From the NCBI GenBank assembly GCA_016789885.1, contig JAEUPZ010000031.1:124001-188000 (forward strand): a stretch of DNA of 64,000 nucleotides. Reading direction: 5' to 3'. A program made the position numbers and the translations under genes. How positions within the stretch are numbered: position 1 is the first letter of the stretch; the number at the start of each line of letters is the position of its first letter. The DNA is from Chromatiales bacterium. Its GTDB lineage: Bacteria > Pseudomonadota > Gammaproteobacteria > Steroidobacterales > GCA-2729495. Positions 36,093 through 45,819 of this stretch are shown one piece after another. Under the pieces are notes generated by a model, which was given only the letters and a program-made list of their open reading frames with translations, did not search any database and was not told where the DNA came from.

Positions 36093-36842
36093 ATGACCGT
36101 CAATGCGCCGAGCGCCCCGGGCGTGCCGGGCCACCTGGCCATCATCATGGACGGGAACGGCCGCTGGGCTGCACGCCGGGGGCGCCCCCGCCAGCTCGGC
36201 CACCGCGCCGGCATCAAGGCCGCGCGGGCCATCGTCGAGGCGGCCCTCAACGCCGGCGTGCGCACGCTGACGCTCTTTGCCTTCAGCAGCGAGAACTGGA
36301 AGCGGCCCCGCACCGAGGTCGACGCCCTGATGCGGCTCTTCGCCGAGGTCCTGCAGCGCGAGGTCAAGGTGCTGCACGAGAACGGCATCCAGCTGCGCTT
36401 CATCGGCGCGCGCGAGACCCTGTCGCCGGTCCTGCGCCGGCACATGGCCGAGGCCGAGCTGCGCACCGCCGGCAACCAGCGGATGACGCTGGTGCTGGCC
36501 GTCGCGTATGGCGGGCGCTGGGACATGGTCCAGGCCGTGCGCCGCGTCGCCCAGAAGGTGCGGGCCGGCGAGATCGATCCGGCCGACATCGACGAGCAGC
36601 TGCTCGAGCGTCACCGCGCCCTCGCGGGGCTCCCGTCGCCGGACCTGCTGGTCCGGACCGGCGGCGAACATCGCATCAGCAATTTCCTCCTGTGGGACCT
36701 GGCCTACAGCGAGCTCTATTTCACCGAGACGCTGTGGCCCGACTTCAGTCCCGACGAGCTGGCCCGCGCGCTCGACTTCTTCGCGAACCGCGAGCGGCGG
36801 TTCGGCCGGACCAGCGACCAGCTCGAGGCCGTGGCCGACTAG
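36093..36842 (+). CDS. uppS: Isoprenyl transferase (undecaprenyl diphosphate synthase)
   Basis: UppS condenses isopentenyl diphosphate onto farnesyl diphosphate to make the C55 carrier used for peptidoglycan, O-antigen and the exopolysaccharide encoded earlier in this window. The 249-residue protein has HLAIIMDGNGRWAARRGRPRQLGHRAG, LTLFAFSSENWKRP and the C-terminal RTGGEHRISNFLLWDLAYSELYF (normally RTGGE-R-SNF-LWQ-AY-E). It consumes isopentenyl diphosphate, yet the MEP genes usually encoded near it are missing. cdsA starts 17 bases downstream. Confidence 0.97.
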   Translation: MTVNAPSAPGVPGHLAIIMDGNGRWAARRGRPRQLGHRAGIKAARAIVEAALNAGVRTLTLFAFSSENWKRPRTEVDALMRLFAEVLQREVKVLHENGIQLRFIGARETLSPVLRRHMAEAELRTAGNQRMTLVLAVAYGGRWDMVQAVRRVAQKVRAGEIDPADIDEQLLERHRALAGLPSPDLLVRTGGEHRISNFLLWDLAYSELYFTETLWPDFSPDELARALDFFANRERRFGRTSDQLEAVAD

Positions 36843-36858
36843 GCAACCAGGCAACCCG

Positions 36859-37671
36859 GTGGGCAAGCTTCTCCAGCGCGTCGTCACCGGCGTGATCCTC
36901 GCCGGGCTCGTGCTCGGCGTCCTGCTGTACCTGCCGCCGGCCGTGGCGACCGGGGGCGTGGCGCTCTTCCTGGTGGTGGCCGCCTGGGAGTGGGCGGCCT
37001 TCGTGGCGCCCCGCTCGGTGGCCGCCCGGGGTGCCTATACGGCCGCCGTCGCCGGCCTCGTCCTGCTCGTGGCCCTGCTGCCGCCCACGGCGGCGGTCCG
37101 TGACGCCATCCTGCTGGGCGCCCTCGTCTGGTGGGCCTTCGCCTTCGGCTGGGTCCTGCGTTTTCCCACCCCGATCGGCACTCCGGTCATCGCCATCGTC
37201 GGGCTGCTGGTGCTGCTCCCGCCCTTCGTCGGGCTCGAGGCGCTGCTCGCGTCGGGTACCCGGGGGGCACCGCTGGTGGTCCTTCTGCTCGCCATCGTCT
37301 GGGCGGCCGACATCGGAGCCTTTTTCGCCGGCCGCCGCTTCGGCCGGGTGCGGCTGGCGCCGGCCGTCAGCCCGGGGAAGACCTGGGAGGGCGTCGGTGG
37401 CGGCCTGGTGGCGGCCGGCTTCGCCGGGGCCGCCGGTGCCGTCCTGCTGGGGCTGCCGGCGCTGCCGGCGGTGGCCGCAGCACTCGCCGTGGCGGCGATC
37501 TCCATCGTCGGGGACCTGACCGAGAGCATGTTCAAGCGGCACGCCGGCGTGAAGGACAGCGGGTCGCTCTTCCCCGGCCACGGCGGGGTGCTCGACCGGG
37601 TCGACAGCATTGCTGCCGCGGTGCCGCTGTTCGTCATCCTGTTCCAGTGGCTCGGCCTTGCCCGGCCCTGA
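36859..37671 (+). CDS. cdsA: Phosphatidate cytidylyltransferase
   Basis: CdsA makes CDP-diacylglycerol in the inner membrane, the precursor of all phospholipids. The 270-residue protein has about seven hydrophobic segments and the C-terminal signature SPGKTWEG followed by DLTESMFKRHAGVKDSGSLFPGHGGVLDRVDS. GTG 36859 is chosen because it begins just before the first membrane helix. It follows uppS closely. The next gene is rseP after only 75 bases, whereas most gammaproteobacteria have dxr here. Confidence 0.96.
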   Translation: MGKLLQRVVTGVILAGLVLGVLLYLPPAVATGGVALFLVVAAWEWAAFVAPRSVAARGAYTAAVAGLVLLVALLPPTAAVRDAILLGALVWWAFAFGWVLRFPTPIGTPVIAIVGLLVLLPPFVGLEALLASGTRGAPLVVLLLAIVWAADIGAFFAGRRFGRVRLAPAVSPGKTWEGVGGGLVAAGFAGAAGAVLLGLPALPAVAAALAVAAISIVGDLTESMFKRHAGVKDSGSLFPGHGGVLDRVDSIAAAVPLFVILFQWLGLARP

Positions 37672-37732
37672 TGGCCGCGGTCCCCGCCGCCGCGGGCAGG
37701 GCTGCGGCCAGCCAAGGAGCGGGGTGTTTTGC

Positions 37733-37746
37733 CGTATAGTTTCGCG
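37733..37746 (+). promoter_or_regulatory. -10-like element abutting rseP
   Basis: CGTATAGTTTCGCG ends at the base before the rseP ATG. It differs by one base from CGTATAATTTCGCG at 45174-45187, just before rnhB. If TATAGT is a real -10, the transcript would start at or next to the ATG and be leaderless. An AAGGAG at 37714-37719 instead suits a TTG start at 37729, which would place this element inside the gene. Confidence 0.4.
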
Positions 37747-39114
37747 ATGCTCGAAATCCTGACGTCGGTGCTGGCCTTCATCGTGGCGATCGGTGTGCTC
37801 GTCGCCGTCCACGAGTACGGCCACTACGCCATCGCCCGCGCCGTCGGGGTCAAGGTCCTGCGCTTCTCCATCGGTTTCGGCCGGCCGCTCTTCCTGCGCC
37901 GGGCCGGGCCTGACGACACCGAATACTGTGTCGCGGCGATCCCGCTCGGTGGCTACGTCAAGCTGCTCGACGAGCGCGACTGCGACGTGCCATTCGCCGA
38001 GCGCCACCGGGCCTTCAACCGGCAGTCGGCGCCGGCGAAGATCGCCGTGCTCGCCGCCGGGCCGGTCTTCAACCTGGTCTTCGCGGTACTGGCCTACTGG
38101 CTCATGTTCATGACCGGCATCCCCGGGGTGAAGCCCGTGGTCGGTGCGGTCACCGACGGCTCGACCGCGGCCGTGGCGGGCCTCGCGGCCGGCGACCGCA
38201 TCACCGCCGTCGGCGGCCGCCCGGTGCAGACCTGGGAGGCCACGACGCTCGCGATGCTCGACGTCATGCTGGGCGGGCAGGGCATTCCGCTCACGGTCGT
38301 CGACGAGGCCGGGCGCGAGCGCCGCCTGCTGCTGCCGACGGCCGGCGAGGAGTCCCGGCTCACCGAGCCCGGCGCCCTCTTCACGGGCCTCGGGTTCGCG
38401 ACCTGGAAGCCGGTCATCGCCCCGGTCATCGACGAGGTCGTGCCCGGCGGCGCCGCCGAGCGGGCAGGCCTCGAGCCCGGCGACCGCATCGTCGCAGTCG
38501 ATGGCGAGCCGGTCGACGAGTGGGAGGCCTGGGTGCGCGCCGTGCGCAGCCGTCCCGGCGAGACGCTCGCCGTCACCGTCCGCCGCGGCGTCACCGAACT
38601 GCGCCTGCCCCTTACAGTCGAGCGCGTCGTCGAGGACGACGTGGCCATCGGCCGCATCGGCGCAGCGGCCCGCCTGCCGCTGGCCGAGCTCGAGGCCATG
38701 CGGGCCGTCGAGCGCTACGGTCCCGGCGAGGCGGTGGGCAGGGCACTGGCCCGCACCTGGCAGATGACGACGCTGACGCTGCGCATGATGGGGCGCATGG
38801 TCACCGGCGACGTGTCGGTCAAGAACATCAGCGGGCCGATCAACATCGCCCAGTACGCCGGGGCCAGCGCCGCCATCGGTCCCACGGCCTTCCTCGCGTT
38901 CCTCGCCATCGTCAGCATCAGCCTCGGCGTGCTGAACCTGCTGCCGGTGCCGATGCTCGATGGCGGCCAGATCGTCTATACGGTCGCCGAGGCGCTGAAG
39001 GGCGGCCCGCTGTCGGAGCGGGCGCAGGTGGTGGGCCAGCAGGTCGGCATCTTCCTGCTGCTGCTGCTCATGACCTTCGCGTTCTACAACGACCTTTCGC
39101 GCCTACTCGGCTGA
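37747..39114 (+). CDS. rseP: RIP metalloprotease RseP (site-2 protease)
   Basis: RseP is a zinc intramembrane protease that cleaves anti-sigma factors such as RseA and clears signal-peptide remnants. The 455-residue protein has the zinc site VAVHEYGHY in the first membrane segment and the third ligand in LLPVPMLDGGQIV near the C-terminus. Two PDZ domains lie between (VTDGSTAAVAGLAAGDRI and DEVVPGGAAERAGLEPGDRI). The N-terminus MLEILTSVLAFIVAIGVLVAVHE aligns with Escherichia coli RseP from ATG 37747; a TTG at 37729 has a better ribosome site. bamA follows after 10 bases. Confidence 0.97.
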   Translation: MLEILTSVLAFIVAIGVLVAVHEYGHYAIARAVGVKVLRFSIGFGRPLFLRRAGPDDTEYCVAAIPLGGYVKLLDERDCDVPFAERHRAFNRQSAPAKIAVLAAGPVFNLVFAVLAYWLMFMTGIPGVKPVVGAVTDGSTAAVAGLAAGDRITAVGGRPVQTWEATTLAMLDVMLGGQGIPLTVVDEAGRERRLLLPTAGEESRLTEPGALFTGLGFATWKPVIAPVIDEVVPGGAAERAGLEPGDRIVAVDGEPVDEWEAWVRAVRSRPGETLAVTVRRGVTELRLPLTVERVVEDDVAIGRIGAAARLPLAELEAMRAVERYGPGEAVGRALARTWQMTTLTLRMMGRMVTGDVSVKNISGPINIAQYAGASAAIGPTAFLAFLAIVSISLGVLNLLPVPMLDGGQIVYTVAEALKGGPLSERAQVVGQQVGIFLLLLLMTFAFYNDLSRLLG

Positions 39115-39124
39115 GCAGTTCCCC

Positions 39125-41539
39125 ATGGCGGCAGCCCGTTACCCGTCCCGCGGTATCCGCCGGTCATGCCTGGTCCTGGCGGCGCTGCTCCTGCCGGTGG
39201 CGTGGCCGGCCATGGCCCAGCAGCCCGAAGCGCTGGTCGTGCGCGACATCCGCGTCGAGGGCCTGCAGCGCATCTCCGAGGGCACCGTCTTCAACTACCT
39301 GCCGGTCAACATCGGTGACCGGCTCGATGCCACGCGGGTGCAGGAGGCCATCCGTGCCGTCTACGCGACCGGCTTCTTCCGCGACGTCGAGGTGCGCTGG
39401 GACGGCGGTACGCTGATCCTGGCGGTGCAGGAGCGTCCGTCCATCGCCGACTTCTCGATCACCGGCAACAAGGACATCAAGACCGAGGACCTGCAGGAGC
39501 CGCTGGCGCGCATCGGCCTGAAGCAGGGCCGGACCTTCAACCGCTCGGTGCTCGACGAGGTGGAGCAGTCCCTCACCGACCAGTACTTCAGCCGCGGCAA
39601 GTACGCGGCCAAGGTCACGGCCGAGGTCGAGGAGCTGCCGGACAACAAGGTCAGCATCGCCATCAAGATCAAGGAAGGCGACCGCGCCCGCATCCGGCAG
39701 ATCAACGTCGTCGGCAACAAGGCCTTCGATGACGACGCGCTGCTCGACATCTTCACGCTGCGCACGCCGCACCTGCTCTCCTTCTTCAAGCAGGACGACC
39801 GGTACTCGCGCGAGGCCCTGCAGGGCGACCTCGAGAAGCTGCGGTCGTTCTACCTCGACCGTGGCTTCGCCGACTTCGCCATCGAGTCGACCCAGGTGGC
39901 CATCGCCCCGGACAAGCGGGACATGTTCATCACCGTCAACCTGCGCGAGGGCGACCGGTACAAGGTGTCCGACGTGCGGCTCGGCGGCGACCTCGTGCTG
40001 CCGGAGGACCAGCTGGCGCCGCTGGTGCAGATCAAGCCCGGGCAGACGTACTCCCAGGCCCAGATCACCGCCAGCGCCGAGCTGATCCGGCTGCGCCTCG
40101 GCGAGGAGGGCTACGCCTTCGCGTCCATCGAGCCGGTCCCGGAGCTGGACCGCGAGGCCAAGACCGTCGCCCTGACCCTGTACGTCGAGCCGAAGAACCG
40201 GGTGTACGTCCGCCGCATCAACTTCAACGGCACGTCGTCCGTCAACGACGAGGTGCTGCGGCGCGAGCTGCGCCAGTTCGAGGGTGGGTACCTGTCGAAC
40301 AGCCGCCTGGAGCGCTCGAAGATCCGCATCCAGCGGCTCCCCTACATCGAGAAGGTCGAGGCCAACACCAACCCGGTGCCCGGCACGCCGGACCTCGTCG
40401 ACCTCGACTTCGACATCACCGAGGGCCTGCCTGGCCAGTTCGGCGGTGGCGTGGGCTACTCCGACGCGCAGCGGCTGATCCTCAACGCCAACTTCGTGCA
40501 CACGAACTTCCTCGGCACCGGCAACCGCGTGCAGGCGGACGTCAACACCGGGCGTTTCCGCACCGTCTACAGCCTGGCCTTCACGGACCCGTACACGACG
40601 ATCAACGAGGTCAGCCGTACGGTCAGCTTCTCGTACCGGGACATCACGCAGTTCACCGCCAACTCGTCGAACTTCTCCACCAAGACCTTCTCGGGCTCGC
40701 TGGAGTACGGCTACCCGATCACCGAGTTCCAGCGGCTGATCTTCGGCGTGACGATCCAGGGTTCGGAGCTGCTGTCCGACAGCTTCAGCACGCTGCAGGC
40801 CCAGGAGTGGGTCCGCAACAACGGCAACAGCGAGACGACCGCGATCCCGGGCGGGTTCATCTACGAGACCCAGTTCACTACCTACGAGCTCGTCGCCGGC
40901 TGGATCTATGACAGCCGCAACCGCGCGCTGTTCGCCACCCGGGGCGCCCGCCAGCGCCTGACGATGAACACCACCATCCCGGGGAGCGACGTCGAGTACT
41001 TCCAGATCAACTACAACTACCAGCAGTACCTGCCGCTGACGCGCTGGGCCACGCTGCTGTTCAACGCCGACCTGGGCTACGGCGCGGCGCTGGGCGACAC
41101 GACGTCGCTGCCGCCGTACAAGAACTACTTCGCCGGTGGCCCGAACACGATCCGCGGCTACAACGAGAACGACCTCGGGCCCCGCGACAGCTTCGGTCGC
41201 CCCTACGGCGGCGACCTGCTGCTGGCGACCCAGACGGAGCTGCTGCTGCCGATGCCCGAGAAATGGCGGTCCCGGGCCCGGTTTTCGCTGTTCTTCGATG
41301 CCGGCAACGTCTTTTCCGTGGGCGACGTCCGCTTTTTCAACCGGGTCGGCGACCCGATCGAGTATGATTTCGACCTCGGCGAGATCAAGCAGTCTGTGGG
41401 TATAGCCGCCCAGTGGCTGGCCCCCCTCGGCCTGTTCCGGTTCAGCTACGCCTTCCCGCTGAACGCCAACGACGGCACGGCAACGGACTTTGGCGACGAT
41501 ACGGAACAGTTCCAGTTTTCGGTCGGTGGCGCGTTCTGA
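39125..41539 (+). CDS. bamA: Outer membrane protein assembly factor BamA
   Basis: BamA is the core of the complex that folds beta-barrels into the outer membrane. The 804-residue precursor has a signal peptide ending in AMAQQ (about residue 31). Five POTRA domains follow to about residue 430 (first VVRDIRVEGLQRISEGTVFNYLPV). The 16-stranded barrel includes GGPNTIRGYNENDLGPRD, which carries the conserved RGY-type loop 6 motif (RGYNEN), and ends FQFSVGGAF with a terminal phenylalanine. It sits between rseP and skp, the usual order. Confidence 0.98.
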   Translation: MAAARYPSRGIRRSCLVLAALLLPVAWPAMAQQPEALVVRDIRVEGLQRISEGTVFNYLPVNIGDRLDATRVQEAIRAVYATGFFRDVEVRWDGGTLILAVQERPSIADFSITGNKDIKTEDLQEPLARIGLKQGRTFNRSVLDEVEQSLTDQYFSRGKYAAKVTAEVEELPDNKVSIAIKIKEGDRARIRQINVVGNKAFDDDALLDIFTLRTPHLLSFFKQDDRYSREALQGDLEKLRSFYLDRGFADFAIESTQVAIAPDKRDMFITVNLREGDRYKVSDVRLGGDLVLPEDQLAPLVQIKPGQTYSQAQITASAELIRLRLGEEGYAFASIEPVPELDREAKTVALTLYVEPKNRVYVRRINFNGTSSVNDEVLRRELRQFEGGYLSNSRLERSKIRIQRLPYIEKVEANTNPVPGTPDLVDLDFDITEGLPGQFGGGVGYSDAQRLILNANFVHTNFLGTGNRVQADVNTGRFRTVYSLAFTDPYTTINEVSRTVSFSYRDITQFTANSSNFSTKTFSGSLEYGYPITEFQRLIFGVTIQGSELLSDSFSTLQAQEWVRNNGNSETTAIPGGFIYETQFTTYELVAGWIYDSRNRALFATRGARQRLTMNTTIPGSDVEYFQINYNYQQYLPLTRWATLLFNADLGYGAALGDTTSLPPYKNYFAGGPNTIRGYNENDLGPRDSFGRPYGGDLLLATQTELLLPMPEKWRSRARFSLFFDAGNVFSVGDVRFFNRVGDPIEYDFDLGEIKQSVGIAAQWLAPLGLFRFSYAFPLNANDGTATDFGDDTEQFQFSVGGAF

Positions 41540-41582
41540 GCGCCACTGCTGTTCGGCACGACAACCTGAGAGAGAAACGACC

Positions 41583-42134
41583 TTGCTGACCATGGCCAAG
41601 TTTCCGAGAACCCTGCTGTTTGCCGGCGTCATGTCCGTGGCGGCCCTGCTGGCCCCCGGCCTCGCGGCCGCCCAGGCGAAGGACCTCAAGATCGCGTTCG
41701 TCAACGTCACGCGGCTGCTCGCCGAGTCGCCCCAGGCGAACGCCGCGAACCGGTCCCTCGAGAACGAGTTCGCGCCGCGCCAGCGCGACCTGGTGGCCAA
41801 GCAGAACGCCCTGAAGGCCCGGGCCGAGAAGTTCAACAAGGACGCCGCGGTGATGGGCGCCGAGGAACGGCGCAACGCCGAGAACGAGCTCCGCAAGGAC
41901 GAGCGGGAGTTCGCCCGGCTCGCCGAAGAACTGCGCGAGGACCTGAACAACCGCAAGAACGAGGCCCTGAACAAGCTTCGCGTCGACCTGCTGACCGAGG
42001 TCGACCGCTTCGCCCGGCAGGGTGGCTACGACCTCATCATCAGCGACGCGCTGTTCGTCAGCCCGGCCATGGACGTGACGGCCCAGATCCTGCAGGGCCT
42101 CCAAGCCAAGGCCGGCGGGTCGGCCAAGCCCTGA
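41583..42134 (+). CDS. skp: Periplasmic chaperone Skp/OmpH
   Basis: Skp is a trimeric periplasmic holdase that delivers unfolded outer-membrane proteins to BamA. The product has about 183 residues: a signal peptide ([22 protein letters not shown]), then [16 protein letters not shown] and a long charged coiled-coil (residues 55-135, rich in Glu, Arg, Asn), ending [18 protein letters not shown]. The start is uncertain: TTG 41583 is 7 bases after a GAGAGAGA ribosome site, while ATG 41592 is the next in-frame ATG. The gene lies between bamA and lpxD. Confidence 0.92.
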   Translation: MLTMAKFPRTLLFAGVMSVAALLAPGLAAAQAKDLKIAFVNVTRLLAESPQANAANRSLENEFAPRQRDLVAKQNALKARAEKFNKDAAVMGAEERRNAENELRKDEREFARLAEELREDLNNRKNEALNKLRVDLLTEVDRFARQGGYDLIISDALFVSPAMDVTAQILQGLQAKAGGSAKP

Positions 42135-42156
42135 CCGGCCGGGCGGCGCCGGTCTG

Positions 42157-43221
42157 ATGGCGGCAGGACGCAGGGTGCCGCTCGGCGAGCTCGCCGTCCG
42201 GCATGGCTGCGAGCTGCAGGGCGATCCCGCCCTGGAGGTCGACCACGTCGCCACGCTGCGCGCTGCCGGGCCCGGCGCGCTCGCTTTCCTGGCGAACCCC
42301 GCCTACCGGTCCCAGTTGCCCGGTACGCGGGCGACGGCGGTAGTCCTGGCGCCGGCCGCGGCCGGCGACTGCCCCTGCGCCTGCCTCGTCAGCAACGATC
42401 CCTACGCCGCCTACGCGCGCATCGCCGCCGAGCTGTATCCACCGCCGGCAGCGACGCCCGGCGTGGCGCCCGGCGCGAGCATCGGCCCGGGCAGCGAGGT
42501 CCCGGCTTCGGCGGCGATCGGTCCCGGTGCCGTCCTTGGCGCCGGCGTGCGCCTGGGTGAGCGGGTGGTGATCGGGCCGCACTGCGTGCTGGGCGACGGA
42601 GTGAACGTCGGCGACGACACCCGGCTCGTGGGCAGCACCACCGTCTACTCCGGCGTGACCATCGGCGCGCGCTGCATCGTCCATGCCGGCTGCGTCATCG
42701 GGTCCGACGGCTTCGGGTTTGCCCGGGGGCGCGACGGCCGCTACACCAAGGTGCCCCAGGTCGGCGGCGTGCGCATTGGTGACGACGTCGAGGTCGGCGC
42801 CAACACGACCATCGACCGTGGGGCCCTCGATGACACGGTGATCGGTGACGGGGTCAAGCTCGATAACCAGATCCAGGTTGGGCACAATGTGGTCATCGGC
42901 GCGCATACGGTGATCGCGGCGCAGACTGGCATTGCCGGCAGCACCACGATCGGGGCGCGCTGCGTGATCGGCGGGCAGGTCGGCATCGCCGGGCACATCA
43001 GCATCGCCGACGACGTCATGGTCGGCGGTGGTGCCAGCGTGACCGGCACGATCCGCCGGGCCGGCGTCTACGGCGGCGGTCCCACGCCGGCCGACGACCT
43101 GCCGCGCTGGCGGCGCAACATGGCCCGGTTCGGCCAGCTCGACCGGCTGGCGAAACGGGTGCGGGCCCTCGAGCGGGGCGGACCGGGCAGCGATACGGAC
43201 GAGGGCGATGGCGCAGGTTGA
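42157..43221 (+). CDS. lpxD: UDP-3-O-(3-hydroxyacyl)glucosamine N-acyltransferase
   Basis: LpxD adds the second hydroxyacyl chain in lipid A synthesis. The 354-residue protein has an N-terminal uridine-binding domain ([21 protein letters not shown]), a hexapeptide-repeat left-handed helix and a C-terminal helix that binds ACP. The catalytic histidine is in the [23 protein letters not shown] segment. [46 protein letters not shown] is typical. Its end overlaps the lpxA start by 14 bases. In most gammaproteobacteria fabZ stands between the two, so this junction is a local deletion or rearrangement. Confidence 0.97.
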   Translation: MAAGRRVPLGELAVRHGCELQGDPALEVDHVATLRAAGPGALAFLANPAYRSQLPGTRATAVVLAPAAAGDCPCACLVSNDPYAAYARIAAELYPPPAATPGVAPGASIGPGSEVPASAAIGPGAVLGAGVRLGERVVIGPHCVLGDGVNVGDDTRLVGSTTVYSGVTIGARCIVHAGCVIGSDGFGFARGRDGRYTKVPQVGGVRIGDDVEVGANTTIDRGALDDTVIGDGVKLDNQIQVGHNVVIGAHTVIAAQTGIAGSTTIGARCVIGGQVGIAGHISIADDVMVGGGASVTGTIRRAGVYGGGPTPADDLPRWRRNMARFGQLDRLAKRVRALERGGPGSDTDEGDGAG

Positions 43222-43990
43222 AATCCATCCGACGGCGATCGTCGACCCCGGCGCGCAACTCGGCGCCGGCGTCCGGGTCGGCGCCTACGCGATCATCGGC
43301 GCCGGCGTGACCATCGGCGACGGCACGAGCGTCGGGCCCCACGCGGTCGTCCGCGGGCCCACGACCATCGGTCGCAACAACCGCATCTTCCAGTTCGCGG
43401 TGCTCGGCGAGGAGCCCCAGGACAAGAAGTACGCCGGGGAGCCGACGCGGCTGGAGGTCGGCGACGGCAACACCTTCCGCGAGTTCTGCACGGTCCATCG
43501 CGGCACCGTCCAGGACGAGGGCGTGACCCGCATCGGCAACAACAACTGGGTCATGGCCTACGTGCACATCGCCCACGACTGCCGCGTGGGCAACGACGTG
43601 ATCTTCTCGAACAACGCGACCCTGGCCGGTCACGTCCACGTGGCCGACCACGTCGTCTGCAGCGGCTTCTCCGCCGTGCACCAGTTCTGCCGGCTGGGCG
43701 CACACAGCTTCCTCGGCGGGTTCGCCGCCGTGACCCGTGACGTGCCGCCCTACGTCATGGTGGCTGGCCAGCCGCTCGCTCCCCACGGCATCAATGCCGA
43801 GGGCCTGAAGCGCCGGGGCTTCACGCCGGAACAGCTGCGCAACCTCAAGGAGGCCTACCGCATCCTCTACCGCGAGGGGCTGCAGCTGGCCGAGGCCCGC
43901 ACCCGGCTGGCCGACCTCGCGGCGACCCAGCCCGAGCTCCGCATCCTCGTCGAGTTCCTCGATCAGTCCGAGCGCAGCATCGTCCGGTAG
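43208..43990 (+). CDS. lpxA: Acyl-ACP--UDP-N-acetylglucosamine O-acyltransferase
   Basis: LpxA catalyses the first step of lipid A synthesis, adding 3-hydroxyacyl from ACP to UDP-GlcNAc. The 260-residue trimeric beta-helix protein has the hexapeptide repeats typical of the family. [29 protein letters not shown] holds the catalytic histidine, [19 protein letters not shown] follows, and [13 protein letters not shown] ends the helix. It overlaps lpxD by 14 bases and is followed by lpxB after 13, so the three are co-translated. Confidence 0.98.
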   Translation: MAQVEIHPTAIVDPGAQLGAGVRVGAYAIIGAGVTIGDGTSVGPHAVVRGPTTIGRNNRIFQFAVLGEEPQDKKYAGEPTRLEVGDGNTFREFCTVHRGTVQDEGVTRIGNNNWVMAYVHIAHDCRVGNDVIFSNNATLAGHVHVADHVVCSGFSAVHQFCRLGAHSFLGGFAAVTRDVPPYVMVAGQPLAPHGINAEGLKRRGFTPEQLRNLKEAYRILYREGLQLAEARTRLADLAATQPELRILVEFLDQSERSIVR

Positions 43991-44003
43991 CGGCCGGCAC
44001 GCC

Positions 44004-45146
44004 ATGCCCCGCATCGTGCTCGTCGCCGGCGAGGTCTCGGGTGACCGCCTCGGGGCGGGCCTCGTCACCGAGCTGCACCGCCGCCTGCCCGACGCCACCT
44101 TCGCCGGCGTGCCGGGACCTGCCATGGCGGGCGCCGGCTGTGCCGCCTGGGCCCACAGCGAGGACCTCGCGGTCATGGGGCTCGTCGAGGTGCTGCGGCA
44201 CCTGCCCCGGATCCGCCGGGTCATGGGCACGGTGAAGGCAAGGCTCGCCACCGACCCGCCGGACGTTTACGTCGGCATCGACGCCCCCGACTTCAACCTG
44301 CGGGTCGAGCGGGTGGCCCGCCGCGCCGGCATTCCCACGGTGCACTACGTGTCGCCGTCCGTCTGGGCCTGGCGCGAGGGCCGGGTCGCGGTGCTGCGGG
44401 AGAGCTGCAGCCTCGTGCTCTGCCTGCTGCCCTTCGAGGCCGATTTCCTGAATGCCCGGGGCGTTGCGGCGGAGTTCGTGGGCCACCCGCTGGCCGACGA
44501 GTTGCCGGTGGCGCCGGATGCAGGGCCGGCACGGGCCGCCCTGGGGCTGCCCGCCACCGGTCCCGTGGTAGCGGTGCTGCCCGGCAGCCGCCGCGGGGAG
44601 GTGGAGCGACTCGGGCCCGTCTTCGCGTCGACGATCGCCTGGCTGGCGGCCCGGGAGCCCGGGCTGCACTTCGTCGTGCCGGCCGCGACGCCGGGACTGC
44701 GGGCGATCCTCGCGGGCCAGCTGGCGGGCCTGCCCGCCGGGCTCGTGACGCTGGTCGACGGGCAGTCGCAGCAGGCGATGGTGGCGAGCGACGTCGTGCT
44801 GCTGGCCTCGGGCACGGCCACGCTCGAGGCGATGCTGCTCCGCCGGCCCATGGTCGTGGCCTACCGGCTCGCGCCGCTCACGTGGACGCTGGTCAAGGGC
44901 CTCAACCTGGTGCGCGTGGCCTGGGTATCGCTGCCGAACCTGCTGGCCGGCGAGGCCCTGGTGCCCGAGCTCCTGCAGGACCGCGCGCAGCCGGCGCTGC
45001 TCGGCGCCGAGCTGCGGAAGCTGCTCGTCGACGCTGCCGCGCGGTCCGCGCTGCTGGCACGCTTCGACGGCCTGCGCGACCGGCTGCGGCAGGATGCCAG
45101 TGCCCGCGCCGCGGCCGCCGTGGAGCGGCTGATCGCCACGCGCTGA
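44004..45146 (+). CDS. lpxB: Lipid-A-disaccharide synthase
   Basis: LpxB is a peripheral membrane GT-B glycosyltransferase (family GT19) that joins lipid X to UDP-diacylglucosamine. The 380-residue product begins PRIVLVAGEVSGDRLGAGLV. It contains VYVGIDAPDFNLRVE, PTVHYVSPSVWAWREGRV, the central VAVLPGSRRGEVERLGP and LASGTATLEAMLLRRPMVVAYR, all as in the family. It ends the lpxD-lpxA-lpxB run; rnhB follows after 43 bases that contain a TATAAT. Confidence 0.97.
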   Translation: MPRIVLVAGEVSGDRLGAGLVTELHRRLPDATFAGVPGPAMAGAGCAAWAHSEDLAVMGLVEVLRHLPRIRRVMGTVKARLATDPPDVYVGIDAPDFNLRVERVARRAGIPTVHYVSPSVWAWREGRVAVLRESCSLVLCLLPFEADFLNARGVAAEFVGHPLADELPVAPDAGPARAALGLPATGPVVAVLPGSRRGEVERLGPVFASTIAWLAAREPGLHFVVPAATPGLRAILAGQLAGLPAGLVTLVDGQSQQAMVASDVVLLASGTATLEAMLLRRPMVVAYRLAPLTWTLVKGLNLVRVAWVSLPNLLAGEALVPELLQDRAQPALLGAELRKLLVDAAARSALLARFDGLRDRLRQDASARAAAAVERLIATR

Positions 45147-45173
45147 GCCGGCCGCAGGTGCCGGCCTCCCGCC

Positions 45174-45187
45174 CGTATAATTTCGCG
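45174..45187 (+). promoter_or_regulatory. -10-like element before rnhB-dnaE
   Basis: CGTATAATTTCGCG contains a consensus TATAAT at 45176-45181, 8 bases before the GTG and 29 before the ATG of rnhB. It repeats 13 of 14 bases of the element abutting rseP at 37733. The -35 is not recognisable. If used, the transcript would begin about at the GTG. Confidence 0.5.
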
Positions 45188-45189
45188 TC

Positions 45190-45819
45190 GTGGTGGCGGG
45201 CGGCGCGCGGATGATCGAGGGGGGCTTCAGCAACAGCGCGGTGCTCGTGGCGGGCATCGACGAGGCGGGCCGCGGGCCGCTGGCGGGACCCGTCGTCGCC
45301 GCCGCCGTCATCCTCGGCCCCGCATGGACGTGGCCGGGACTGCGTGACTCGAAGGAGCTGAGCCCGGCCGCGCGCGAGGCGGCCGCGGCGCAGATCCGTG
45401 CCGGCGCCCTCGACCACTGCATTGCGCTCGCCACCCGCGAGGAAATCGACCGGCTCAACATCCTGCGGGCGACGATGCTCGCCATGGAGCGCGCCTTTGC
45501 GGGCTTGCGCCACGCGCCGGCCCTGGTCGAGGTGGACGGCAACCGCCTGCCGTCCCTGCCGGGCCACGGCGGTGAAGCCCGCGCCGTGGTGGGCGGTGAC
45601 CGGCTGTGCCCGGCCATCAGCGCGGCGTCGATCCTCGCCAAGGTGCATCGCGACGCGCTGATGCTCGAGCTGCACGCCGCGTACCCCGGCTACGGCTTCG
45701 AGCGCCACAAGGGCTACCCGACGGCGGACCACGTGGCAGCGCTGCAGCGCTTCGGCCCGTGCCCCGAGCACCGGCGCAGCTTCGCCCCGGTGCGGCGTGC
45801 GCTGGGGGCATCCGCATGA
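45190..45819 (+). CDS. rnhB: Ribonuclease HII
   Basis: RNase HII removes ribonucleotides and RNA primers from DNA. The 209-residue protein carries the catalytic acidic residues in [16 protein letters not shown], the VEVDGNRLP strand and [14 protein letters not shown], and the family ending [37 protein letters not shown] 45190 and ATG 45211 are both possible starts; the upstream TATAAT is so close that GTG would be nearly leaderless. The stop overlaps the dnaE start as ATGA, so the two replication and repair genes are coupled. Confidence 0.96.
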   Translation: MVAGGARMIEGGFSNSAVLVAGIDEAGRGPLAGPVVAAAVILGPAWTWPGLRDSKELSPAAREAAAAQIRAGALDHCIALATREEIDRLNILRATMLAMERAFAGLRHAPALVEVDGNRLPSLPGHGGEARAVVGGDRLCPAISAASILAKVHRDALMLELHAAYPGYGFERHKGYPTADHVAALQRFGPCPEHRRSFAPVRRALGASA

